A stretch of DNA of 6,297 bases from Deinococcales bacterium (GTDB lineage: Bacteria; Deinococcota; Deinococci; Deinococcales; Deinococcaceae). The translations under genes and the position numbers were made by a program. Positions within the stretch are counted from its first letter, which is position 1, and every line of letters begins with the position of its first letter. Under the pieces are notes generated by a model that made no database searches, had not been told where the DNA came from, and saw only the letters and a program-made list of their open reading frames with translations. Location of the stretch: contig JACMOA010000327.1 in NCBI GenBank assembly GCA_014378225.1, positions 1 to 6,297 on the forward strand, given 5' to 3'. Shown here one piece after another: positions 1 through 5,318 of the stretch.

Positions 1-43
1 AGCGCAAACCATCCAAAAACCAAAAACCAATAACCCGCGACCT

Positions 44-108
44 GGCCCAAAAGGTGCCGTTCAGGTCAAGACGCAGATAGGCCCGTCAGGTGCCGCTTTG
101 TCCAAGAC
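44..108. repeat. Diverged tandem pair of 29-bp units, period 36
   Basis: Positions 44-72 and 80-108 align without gaps. Both start GGCCC, have AGGTGCCG in the middle at the same offset and end AAGAC, giving about 21 of 29 identical bases. The second unit forms most of the 47-bp repeat copy A. The units may be a decayed duplication inside a repeat-derived spacer. Only two units are visible. Confidence 0.5.
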
Positions 109-122
109 AGCCGGAGGCGCAA
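76..122 (+). repeat. 47-bp dispersed intergenic repeat, copy A
   Basis: This stretch runs from GATAGGCCC to GGCGCAA and equals the reverse complement of 1613-1659 over 47 bases with one mismatch (g at 116). In copy B the unit is part of a long hairpin. Copy A keeps one hairpin arm (AGACAGCCGG) but the opposite arm expected just before position 76 is absent, so it looks like a truncated or diverged copy. It lies in the upstream spacer of the Asp23-like gene, ending 36 nt before that gene's -10 box. Confidence 0.85.
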
Positions 123-158
123 CACTCGCCACTCAAGCGCCACCCCAACGCTATACGG

Positions 159-164
159 TATGCT
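159..164 (+). promoter_or_regulatory. -10 box (TATGCT) of the Asp23-like gene, leaderless
   Basis: TATGCT fits the TANNNT -10 pattern and ends 6 nt before the ATG at 171. No Shine-Dalgarno lies between them, so transcription would start at or next to the start codon. Other genes in this window show the same spacing. No convincing -35 is visible. Confidence 0.55.
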
Positions 165-170
165 GTCCCC

Positions 171-497
171 ATGCCAGAAGTAGACATCAGCAACGACGTA
201 ATTTTGGGCATCGCCAGCCTCACGCTCGAGCGCATTCCCGGCCTGGAACCCATCTCGCCCCCACTGGCCATGCCGGAAGTGCTCACTGGAAAGCGGGCCA
301 AAGGCTTCAAAATCGAGCGCAGCGGCAGAGACGTGACCGTAAACGTGACCGTCAGCACCGAGTACGGGGTCAATATTCGCAAAGTTTGCGAAGACGCTCA
401 GAAATCCATTTTCGAGAACATCGAAGTGATGACTGGACTGTCGGTCAAGGCTGTGAATATTACCGTACAGGCGGTCATGATTCCTAAAGGGTCCTAA
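171..497 (+). CDS. Asp23/Gls24 family protein (DUF322)
   Basis: A 108-residue soluble protein. The body matches the Asp23/Gls24 family in length and pattern: N-terminal IS-(N)DVILGIASLTLERIPG, a central beta segment DVTVNVTVSTEYGVNI (about 54-69) and a C-terminal EVMTGLSVKAVNITVQAV (about 85-102). Family members are small alkaline-shock or envelope-associated proteins, some recruited to the membrane by AmaP in Firmicutes; the biochemical role is poorly defined, and here no AmaP-like partner is visible. There is no signal peptide or membrane segment, so it is probably cytoplasmic. I chose ATG 171 because a -10 box lies 6 nt upstream and the family homology begins there. An in-frame GTG at 90 would add 27 residues encoded by repeat DNA. 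It is followed after 5 nt by a hairpin shared with the convergent acyltransferase gene. Only one CTCGAG occurs in it, fewer than in most neighbours. Confidence 0.85.
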   Translation: MPEVDISNDVILGIASLTLERIPGLEPISPPLAMPEVLTGKRAKGFKIERSGRDVTVNVTVSTEYGVNIRKVCEDAQKSIFENIEVMTGLSVKAVNITVQAVMIPKGS

Positions 498-502
498 ATC
501 CT

Positions 503-551
503 TTTGCAAACGTCAAGCGCCAAAGACAGGTTAGCGTTTGACGTTTGCAAA
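503..551. terminator. Long hairpin between convergent genes, possible bidirectional terminator
   Basis: Arms 503-520 and 534-551 are complementary over 18 positions with a single G·U in the transcript, around a 13-nt loop. The left arm begins TTTGCAAACGTCAA. The hairpin starts 5 nt after the stop of the Asp23-like gene and lies 29 nt past the stop of the opposing acyltransferase gene, an ideal place for a shared terminator. Neither side is followed by a U-tract, so it is not a textbook intrinsic terminator and might instead protect or insulate the 3' ends. Confidence 0.6.
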
Positions 552-580
552 GCGCCCAGCGCGTCCAAAGTTTGGCGACC

Positions 581-1477
581 CTAAACTAAACTTTCCACTC
601 GAGCTACCGGAGCTTCTTCCTGAGTTTGCACCGGCGTCTCGAGCGGGTAATCCTGTGTATTGCCTTTGCTCATCACTCCAGTTTGTCCGGTGCGGCTGTC
701 CACGCTGTAGTGCTTTTGTGCGGCTCGAGACTTATAAAAACGCACTCGAGCGGGAATACCCATCGCAATGGCGTGGGGTTCCACTGGGCGGTTCACCAGA
801 GACCCGGTGGCAATCATGGAATCGTCGCTCAGCACGCTTCCGGCCAGAATGGTGGCGTGGTAGGTGATGCGGACCCCATCGCCCACCAGTGTTTCCTTGA
901 GTGTCACATCCGCCGTCTCGAGCACGCTGTGGGTGTGGCTGTAGATGTTCACATAATCTGAGACGCTCACCCCGTGGCCCAACTTGATGCCGCCGATGTC
1001 GTCCAGCAGCACGAAGCGGTGAATCACCACATCGTCGCCCACCTCGAGATTGTAGCCCACCGAAAATTCCACGTTTTGCCAACATTTGAAGTCGCGGCCC
1101 ACCCTTTTAAAGATGTGCTTGGCAAGGATAGCCCTAAAAGGGATACCGAGCGCCGGATTCTGACCCGCCGGGGTGAGGTCGAAGCACTTCCACAGCCACA
1201 ATAACGGCTTCACTCGAGCGAATTTTTCCATGTCCGTTGCCACGTAATATTCGGCCTCAAGCGTGGTGTTGCGCGGGTCCAGTGCCAGGGCTGTTAGTGG
1301 TGCGGTCGAGCGGAGGTCCTCCAGCGTGCGTCCGTACTGAAATTGCGCCAGCAGTTCACACACCAGCTCACTGCGGTTTGTGCTGGGGTCGCTGAGCTGG
1401 GCGTCCAAATCGGTCAGGAACGCGCTAAACGCGGTTTGGGCGGGGGTGGGGAGGGGAACGGTTTTCAGCCAGGACAT
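581..1477 (-). CDS. Left-handed beta-helix (hexapeptide repeat) acyltransferase
   Basis: 298 residues. Residues 1-130 form a mostly helical N-terminal region of no recognised function. About 135-245 is a left-handed beta-helix of imperfect hexapeptide repeats (NLEVGDDVVIHRFVLLDD, GGIKLGHGVSVSDY, ETLVGDGVRI, ATILAGSVLSDDSMIATGSLV), closing with GIPARV, the usual end of maltose/galactoside O-acetyltransferase-like domains. His181 or His183 in NIYSHTHS is the likely catalytic base by analogy with that family. The family transfers acetyl from acetyl-CoA to sugars or other acceptors; the substrate cannot be read from the sequence. The tail 250-298 is polar, probably disordered and unusual for the family. 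There is no signal peptide. The start is supported by a Shine-Dalgarno and a -10/-35 pair, making this the one conventionally led gene in the window. Confidence 0.85.
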   Translation of the reverse strand: MSWLKTVPLPTPAQTAFSAFLTDLDAQLSDPSTNRSELVCELLAQFQYGRTLEDLRSTAPLTALALDPRNTTLEAEYYVATDMEKFARVKPLLWLWKCFDLTPAGQNPALGIPFRAILAKHIFKRVGRDFKCWQNVEFSVGYNLEVGDDVVIHRFVLLDDIGGIKLGHGVSVSDYVNIYSHTHSVLETADVTLKETLVGDGVRITYHATILAGSVLSDDSMIATGSLVNRPVEPHAIAMGIPARVRFYKSRAAQKHYSVDSRTGQTGVMSKGNTQDYPLETPVQTQEEAPVARVESLV

Positions 1478-1510
1478 GCGGTTTCCTCTCGAGCGGTATC
1501 TTAAAACCGC
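1478..1510. repeat. Inverted repeat GCGGTTT / AAACCGC in the acyltransferase leader
   Basis: GCGGTTT at 1478-1484 and AAACCGC at 1504-1510 form a perfect 7-bp inverted repeat with a 19-nt spacer, lying between the -10 box and the start codon. The arms are two helical turns apart, centre to centre about 26 bp, so it could be a dimer operator. An mRNA hairpin is less likely because transcription from the -10 at 1513-1518 would begin inside the upstream arm. Confidence 0.4.
1484..1489 (-). promoter_or_regulatory. Shine-Dalgarno of the acyltransferase gene
   Basis: The transcript reads AGAGGA, 6 nt before the AUG. It overlaps a CTCGAG (1488-1493) whose last three bases run into it. It is the only clear ribosome-binding site in the window and fixes the start at 1477. 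Confidence 0.7.
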
Positions 1511-1512
1511 TC

Positions 1513-1540
1513 AGTATAGAAACTTTACCGGATAGGTCAT
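1513..1540 (-). promoter_or_regulatory. Promoter of the acyltransferase gene
   Basis: On the minus strand a -10 TATACT (1513-1518) lies 16 bp from ATGACC (1535-1540), four of six matches to TTGACA. The predicted start near 1506 would give a leader of about 28 nt that contains the Shine-Dalgarno. Confidence 0.5.
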
Positions 1541-1612
1541 TTGGTGCTGTGTGATGGTATAGCCATTGAGAATGATTCGCGTAGGGTTGCGTTGCGTTGG
1601 GATGGTTGGGTT

Positions 1613-1677
1613 TTGCGCTTCCGGCTGTCTTGGACAAAGCGGCACCTGACGGGCCTATCCCAGACAGCCGGAAGCGC
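1613..1677 (-). repeat. Dispersed hairpin repeat, copy B (complete)
   Basis: Positions 1613-1659 are the reverse complement of copy A (76-122) with one mismatch. Copy B is also a strong hairpin: arms 1615-1633 and 1659-1677 pair over 19 positions with one T/G mismatch, around a 25-nt loop. It begins 4 nt past the stop codon of the dehydrogenase gene, so it could end or stabilise that transcript, although no U-tract follows on either strand. A short dispersed palindromic element without coding capacity suggests a MITE- or REP-like repeat; no target-site duplication could be made out. Confidence 0.8.
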
Positions 1678-1681
1678 TCCT

Positions 1682-2383
1682 TCAACCCGCTCGAGGGGGA
1701 AACACACTCAACTCCCTCACCCGTCCCTGCCGCCCTCGAGTGAGCAAAAACACCACGGCTTGAGCTAAATCTCGAGGGGAAATCCAGCTCGAGGGGTCGG
1801 TGTCCGGCATGTCGCGTCGGTTTGCAGGAGTGTTAAAGGCCCCCATCGGGTATAAAACTGAGGCGCTGAGGTTGTCGCTCAACTCGAGGTCCAGCGCCAT
1901 GAGGAAGCTCGAGACTGCCGCTTTGGACGCGGTGTACAGAGCCGCGCCTGCACCCTCGCCTCGCTTTACCTGCCCCGCTGAGATGCCCACGATGGCCCCG
2001 TTCCCCTGGCGCTCGAGTTCTGGAAGACAGGCTTGAACGGTATAAAACAGGGTATAAAAGTTGGCGCTCATCATCGTTTCCAGGTCTTCTTGCGTAGCGT
2101 CCCGCACCTTTTGCATCGAAAACGCGCCCACGGTATGCACCAGGCTCGAGGCCCCTTTGATGTGTTTCCTTAGGTCTTGCGCCCCCTCGAGCGTGCTGAG
2201 GTCAGCACTTGTAGCGGTGCCTTCTCCCAGACTTTCCCGTGCCTGCTGAGCGCCGTCTGCCCGTCCCACCAGCACCAGCTCTGCTCCCTCCTCGAGCAGC
2301 GCCGCGCCTATCGTGTGTGCCAAAGCGCCGCCCGCACCGGTCAGAACAACTTTCTTGCCCTCGAGTATTCTAATTTGGGTCAT
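1682..2383 (-). CDS. Short-chain dehydrogenase/reductase (SDR) family oxidoreductase
   Basis: 233 residues, a single Rossmann-fold domain near the lower end of classical SDR length. The nucleotide-binding turn is TGAGGALA (15-22), a variant of TGxxxGxG lacking the second and third glycines. Asp61 in SADLS follows the usual adenine-site pattern, and Arg41 at the end of the second strand hints at NADP(H). The NNAG motif is replaced by HTVG (83-86). The catalytic set is complete: Asn108, Ser135, Tyr150 and Lys154 (YTASK). The substrate is unknown. There is no signal peptide, so it is cytoplasmic. The start at 2383 has no Shine-Dalgarno but a weak -10 (CACAAT) 6 nt upstream, in keeping with the leaderless pattern. 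It is divergent from the GH13 gene, and repeat copy B follows its stop. It carries 11 CTCGAG sites. Confidence 0.88.
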   Translation of the reverse strand: MTQIRILEGKKVVLTGAGGALAHTIGAALLEEGAELVLVGRADGAQQARESLGEGTATSADLSTLEGAQDLRKHIKGASSLVHTVGAFSMQKVRDATQEDLETMMSANFYTLFYTVQACLPELERQGNGAIVGISAGQVKRGEGAGAALYTASKAAVSSFLMALDLELSDNLSASVLYPMGAFNTPANRRDMPDTDPSSWISPRDLAQAVVFLLTRGRQGRVRELSVFPPRAG

Positions 2384-2389
2384 GGCTTT

Positions 2390-2395
2390 ATTGTG
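2390..2395 (-). promoter_or_regulatory. Possible -10 (CACAAT) of the dehydrogenase gene
   Basis: On the minus strand CACAAT matches TATAAT at four of six positions and ends 6 nt before the ATG, the same spacing as the other leaderless genes. It is the weakest of the set; no -35 was found. Confidence 0.35.
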
Positions 2396-2439
2396 CGGTA
2401 AAACCAGATTTTGAGAAAGGGGTAGAGGCGAGAGAACGC

Positions 2440-2445
2440 TAAACT
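2440..2445 (+). promoter_or_regulatory. Possible second -10 (TAAACT) upstream of the GH13 gene
   Basis: TAAACT is identical to the -10 boxes before rsmB and the lipoprotein gene. An ATG follows at 2450 but opens only a five-residue frame (MKLER, ending 2467). Transcription from here could give the GH13 mRNA a leader of about 70 nt. A TTGAGA at 2411-2416 is 23 bp away, too far for a normal -35. Confidence 0.3.
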
Positions 2446-2504
2446 AAGCATGAAACTCGAGCGGTAGGTTTTTGGCCCGAGTGCTGTCTATTAGGTTCCT
2501 CGAG

Positions 2505-2513
2505 TGATACCAT
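2505..2513 (+). promoter_or_regulatory. Extended -10 (TGATACCAT) of the GH13 gene, leaderless
   Basis: TG-N-TACCAT forms an extended -10, with the hexamer ending 7 nt before the ATG at 2521. No Shine-Dalgarno is present. A CTCGAG at 2499-2504 directly abuts the TG. Confidence 0.55.
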
Positions 2514-2520
2514 TTAACCG

Positions 2521-3975
2521 ATGAATACACCTGATTCTTCTCCCATCTCGACCCCCGATTGGGTCAAGGACGCCGTTTTTTACCAGATTTTTCCAGACCG
2601 CTTTGCCCGCTCGAGCCGGGTTCCCAAGCAGTCCAACCTTCAGGATTGGGGGGAAGCTCCACACCCTCAGAAGTACCAGGGTGGGGACTTGCTGGGCGTG
2701 GTAGAGCATCTGAACCATCTTTCACACCTGGGGGTCACAGCTTTATATTTCTGCCCGGTGTTCCAATCAGCCTGTAACCACCGCTATCACACCCACGATT
2801 ACTACAAGGTAGACCCCATGCTGGGCGGTAACGCGGCTCTCACAGAACTGCTCGAGGCGGCGCACGCACGCGGCATGAAAGTGGTTTTAGACGGGGTGTT
2901 CAACCACGCCTCAAGAGGGTTTTTCCAGTTCAACGACATCCTCGAGAACGGCCCCCACAGCGCCTACATAGATTGGTTTCACATTCAGGAGTATCCGCTG
3001 CGTCCGTACCACGGGGCCGAATTCGATGCGGGGTATTCTGGCTGGTGGGGCAATCGCGCCTTGCCCAAGTTCAATACCGATACTCCGGCGGTGCGCGAAT
3101 ATCTGTGGTCGGTGGCCGAATACTGGATTCGGCAGGGTGTGGACGGCTGGCGTTTGGACGTGCCAGACGAGATTGACGACGACTTTTTCTGGCAGGAATT
3201 TCGCCGCCGGGTCAAGACCGCCAACCCCGAAGCCTACATTGTGGGCGAAATCTGGGAAGACGCCACCCGCTGGTTGCGCGGCGACCAGTTTGACGCGGTG
3301 ATGAACTACCTGTTCACCCGCCCTGCCATTGGTTACTTTGGGGCGCAAACCCTACAATTTGCTACCTTCAAGGAAACCGGGTACAAGAACCTGATTGCCC
3401 TGAACAGCGCTGAATTTGGCAGACGTATGACCCAGGTCCTCGAGCTGTATCCCAGAGCCATCAACGAGGCGCAGCTCAACCTGCTGGGTTCGCACGATAC
3501 CCCACGCTTTCGTACCGTGACGGGCGGCGACGAGAGCGCTTACCGTCTGGCTACGCTGTTTCAGATGACCTATGTGGGCGCACCGTGCATCTACTACGGC
3601 GATGAAATTGGGCTATTTGGCGGAGCAGACCCTGACTGTCGCCACGCTTTTCCCTGGGACCGGTTGGAGGGCTGGAACATAGAGGCGCTCGAGTACACCC
3701 GCAAGCTGGTGGAGGCCCGTAAAGCAAGTGTGGCACTGTGCCGGGGAGACTTTAAAGTGCTTCAAGCCGAGGGCGACCTTCTGGTTTTTGAGCGTGTTCA
3801 TGGCGAAGCTCGAGCGTATGTTCTGTTCAACGTGGGTCAGGCCGAGGTGTTGGTGAGCGTGCCGGGAATGGCCGCAGGAAATTATCGGGATGTGCTCGAG
3901 GACAGGGTTCTCGAGACTCAAAACTCGAGTTTTGTTTTGGCTCCGCGTACTGGGAAACTTTTGGTTCGGGAGTGA
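2521..3975 (+). CDS. GH13 alpha-amylase family enzyme, neopullulanase/cyclomaltodextrinase type
   Basis: 484 residues with no signal peptide, so it probably hydrolyses imported malto-oligosaccharides, cyclodextrins or pullulan fragments in the cytoplasm. The (beta/alpha)8 barrel starts at [10 protein letters not shown] (19-28). Conserved GH13 regions are complete: region I DGVFNH (124-129), region [11 protein letters not shown] with nucleophile Asp213, region III VGEIW with acid/base Glu243, region [11 protein letters not shown] with His325 and Asp326. [23 protein letters not shown] (358-380) and the MPLLGG-like PMLGG (99-103) are typical of subfamily GH13_20. About 400-484 is the C-terminal beta domain. 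Most GH13_20 enzymes are near 585 residues because of an N-terminal CBM34 domain that takes part in dimerisation; it is absent here, so the assignment to neopullulanase versus a short alpha-glucosidase-like amylase is open. CTCGAG sites avoid the catalytic core: just one between 2947 and 3687. Confidence 0.9.
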   Translation: MNTPDSSPISTPDWVKDAVFYQIFPDRFARSSRVPKQSNLQDWGEAPHPQKYQGGDLLGVVEHLNHLSHLGVTALYFCPVFQSACNHRYHTHDYYKVDPMLGGNAALTELLEAAHARGMKVVLDGVFNHASRGFFQFNDILENGPHSAYIDWFHIQEYPLRPYHGAEFDAGYSGWWGNRALPKFNTDTPAVREYLWSVAEYWIRQGVDGWRLDVPDEIDDDFFWQEFRRRVKTANPEAYIVGEIWEDATRWLRGDQFDAVMNYLFTRPAIGYFGAQTLQFATFKETGYKNLIALNSAEFGRRMTQVLELYPRAINEAQLNLLGSHDTPRFRTVTGGDESAYRLATLFQMTYVGAPCIYYGDEIGLFGGADPDCRHAFPWDRLEGWNIEALEYTRKLVEARKASVALCRGDFKVLQAEGDLLVFERVHGEARAYVLFNVGQAEVLVSVPGMAAGNYRDVLEDRVLETQNSSFVLAPRTGKLLVRE

Positions 3976-3980
3976 GGGAC

Positions 3981-3998
3981 GCGCTCGAGCGCTAAACT
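3981..3998 (+). promoter_or_regulatory. rsmB promoter: 12-bp palindrome abutting -10 TAAACT
   Basis: TAAACT (3993-3998) ends 6 nt before the ATG at 4005, with no Shine-Dalgarno. The perfect palindrome GCGCTCGAGCGC (3981-3992), centred on a CTCGAG, touches the -10. It fills most of the 29-nt gap after the GH13 stop, so rsmB seems to have its own leaderless promoter rather than relying on read-through. Confidence 0.6.
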
Positions 3999-4004
3999 GA
4001 ACCC

Positions 4005-5237
4005 ATGAGTTCTCCTACTAATCCTGCTCGAGCACTGGCGGCTCGGGTTTTAAACCGTGTGATTTTTGAGGGCGCTTACGCCGCCCCTGCACTGGACAGC
4101 GCCCTGGACCGGGGAAAACTTCCGGCTCGAGACGCGGGTCTGGCCACCCATCTGGTGTACGGAACCCTGCGCTATTATGCGGCCCTGGAAAAGGTGCTGG
4201 CCCCCATGCTCAGCGAAAAAACCCCGCCCAAAGCTCGAGTTTTGCTGTTGATGGGTGGGTTTGAGAAATTTTACCTTGAGACTCCGGAACACGCGGTGGT
4301 CAACGAGTATGTGGAACTGGCCAAAGTGGAACTGGGCAAACTGAGCGGCGTAGTCAACGCGGTGTTGCGCCGGGTGGCGCGGCCTGAAGACCCTTACGCT
4401 CTGCCAGACGCTCTACGCCTCGAGTTTGAAGCCATTTATGGGGAAGCAGCAGACGCAGTGATGCGGGCGCTGCTCGAGCCGTCTCCGTTGTGGCTGTGGT
4501 GCTCGAGTGAGGGTGTAAAACTGCTCGAGGAGGAGGATGCACTTTTAGAAAAGCCCATCGGCGAGGTCTATCAGGCGGGGCTGGGCATGTCCCTGCGCTC
4601 GAGCGAGGCATACAAGCTGGGGCAGGTGCAACCCATCAATCCGGCGTCTCTGGCGGTGGTGCTCAGTTTGGGCGCACTCGAGGGCCAGAAGGTGCTGGAT
4701 TTGGCCGGAGGTAACGGCATCAAGGCCAGTTTTATGGCTCGAGCAGGGGCGAAAGTTACCAGTGTGGATTTGGACCTTCGCAAGCATGAAGTGGCGCGGA
4801 AAAACCTCGAGCGGCTGGGTCTCGAGGTGGATTTTGTGGGGGCGGATTTAACAAAAGGTAATGCGGCTCTCGAGTCTGTCCCATTTGTGCTGCTGGACGC
4901 GCCGTGCAGTGGAACCGGAACTCTGCGTGGACACCCCGAAATCAAACTACGCTTTGAAAAGGTCAAGCTTGAGGAGTTGGTCATTCTGCAAGGCCAGATG
5001 CTCGAGAATGCTGCACAGCAGGTTGAACCCGGTGGCCTGCTGGTCTACAGCGTCTGCTCGGTGGTGCGGGCCGAGGGTGTGGGTCAGGTGCGTACTTTCC
5101 TCGAGCGCCACCCGGAATTCAGCACCGAAGATTTTGAGTGCAGCGTTCCCGTAGCTCGAGCGGAAGTGGGCGTGTACACCGTGCCTTTGGGCGGTCTGGA
5201 TGGCTTTTACATCGCCCATCTCAGACGAGACCTGTAG
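4005..5237 (+). CDS. rsmB: RsmB-type 16S rRNA (cytosine-C5) methyltransferase
   Basis: 410 residues, cytoplasmic. Residues 5-125 are a NusB-like RNA-binding domain ([59 protein letters not shown]), and about 180-410 the SAM-dependent methyltransferase domain. This two-domain order is diagnostic of RsmB, which makes m5C967 (E. coli numbering) in 16S rRNA. Motif IV is [17 protein letters not shown], with Cys301, the residue that helps release product. Motif VI is VYSVCSVV, with Cys351 as the expected nucleophile. Motif I, normally DxCAAPGGK, is [16 protein letters not shown] (230-245), lacking the Cys and the PGGKT; the SAM-binding acidic residue Asp255 in TSVDLD is present. The length is close to the usual 430. 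It has 16 CTCGAG sites, many giving Leu-Glu. The stop codon lies inside a palindromic repeat. A more distant NOP2/RsmF-like target cannot be excluded. Confidence 0.9.
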   Translation: MSSPTNPARALAARVLNRVIFEGAYAAPALDSALDRGKLPARDAGLATHLVYGTLRYYAALEKVLAPMLSEKTPPKARVLLLMGGFEKFYLETPEHAVVNEYVELAKVELGKLSGVVNAVLRRVARPEDPYALPDALRLEFEAIYGEAADAVMRALLEPSPLWLWCSSEGVKLLEEEDALLEKPIGEVYQAGLGMSLRSSEAYKLGQVQPINPASLAVVLSLGALEGQKVLDLAGGNGIKASFMARAGAKVTSVDLDLRKHEVARKNLERLGLEVDFVGADLTKGNAALESVPFVLLDAPCSGTGTLRGHPEIKLRFEKVKLEELVILQGQMLENAAQQVEPGGLLVYSVCSVVRAEGVGQVRTFLERHPEFSTEDFECSVPVARAEVGVYTVPLGGLDGFYIAHLRRDL

Positions 5238-5287
5238 GGGCAATCTCACGCGGTTGCCCTCATGGTACGTAGCCATTCGCCCCTACA
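5233..5287. repeat. REP-like palindromic element overlapping the rsmB stop
   Basis: Outer arms TGTAGGGGC (5233-5241) and GCCCCTACA (5279-5287) are perfectly complementary. An inner hairpin GGGCAA (5238-5243) / TTGCCC (5254-5259) uses part of the left arm as an alternative fold. The architecture, GTAGGGGC…GCCCCTAC around a G/C-rich inner palindrome, resembles intergenic repeats that I recall from many unrelated bacterial genomes. The rsmB stop codon TAG (5235-5237) is inside the left arm. There is no U-tract, so terminator function is uncertain. Confidence 0.7.
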
Positions 5288-5306
5288 AAAGACGCTTTCC
5301 TGACTT

Positions 5307-5312
5307 TAAAAT
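5307..5312 (+). promoter_or_regulatory. -10 (TAAAAT) of the subunit II-like gene, leaderless
   Basis: TAAAAT ends 6 nt before the ATG at 5319 and is the closest to TATAAT of the set. No Shine-Dalgarno is seen. The right arm of the repeat at 5233-5287 lies 19 bp upstream. Confidence 0.6.
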
Positions 5313-5318
5313 AACTCC

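Noticed and set aside
44..108. Possible CRISPR repeat-spacer unit (29-bp repeats)
   Set aside because: There are only two diverged units with a 7-bp interval, and no cas genes are present.
90..170. GTG at 90 as an upstream start for the Asp23-like gene
   Set aside because: The added 27 residues are encoded by dispersed repeat and promoter DNA, and the -10 box at 159-164 would lie inside the gene.
66..509. 147-codon open frame on the minus strand across the Asp23-like gene
   Set aside because: It is antisense to a gene with clear family pattern, runs through repeat copy A and the hairpin arm, and shows no recognisable domain or start signals.
583..597. Double TAAACT-like stretch as a plus-strand promoter
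   Set aside because: It lies within the last codons of the acyltransferase gene, and no plausible plus-strand gene follows.
1484..1510. RNA switch with two alternative stems (GCGGT/ACCGC versus GCGGTTT/AAACCGC) controlling acyltransferase translation
   Set aside because: The predicted transcription start (about 1506) would cut off most of the shared arm, so the mRNA could not form either stem unless transcription begins further upstream.
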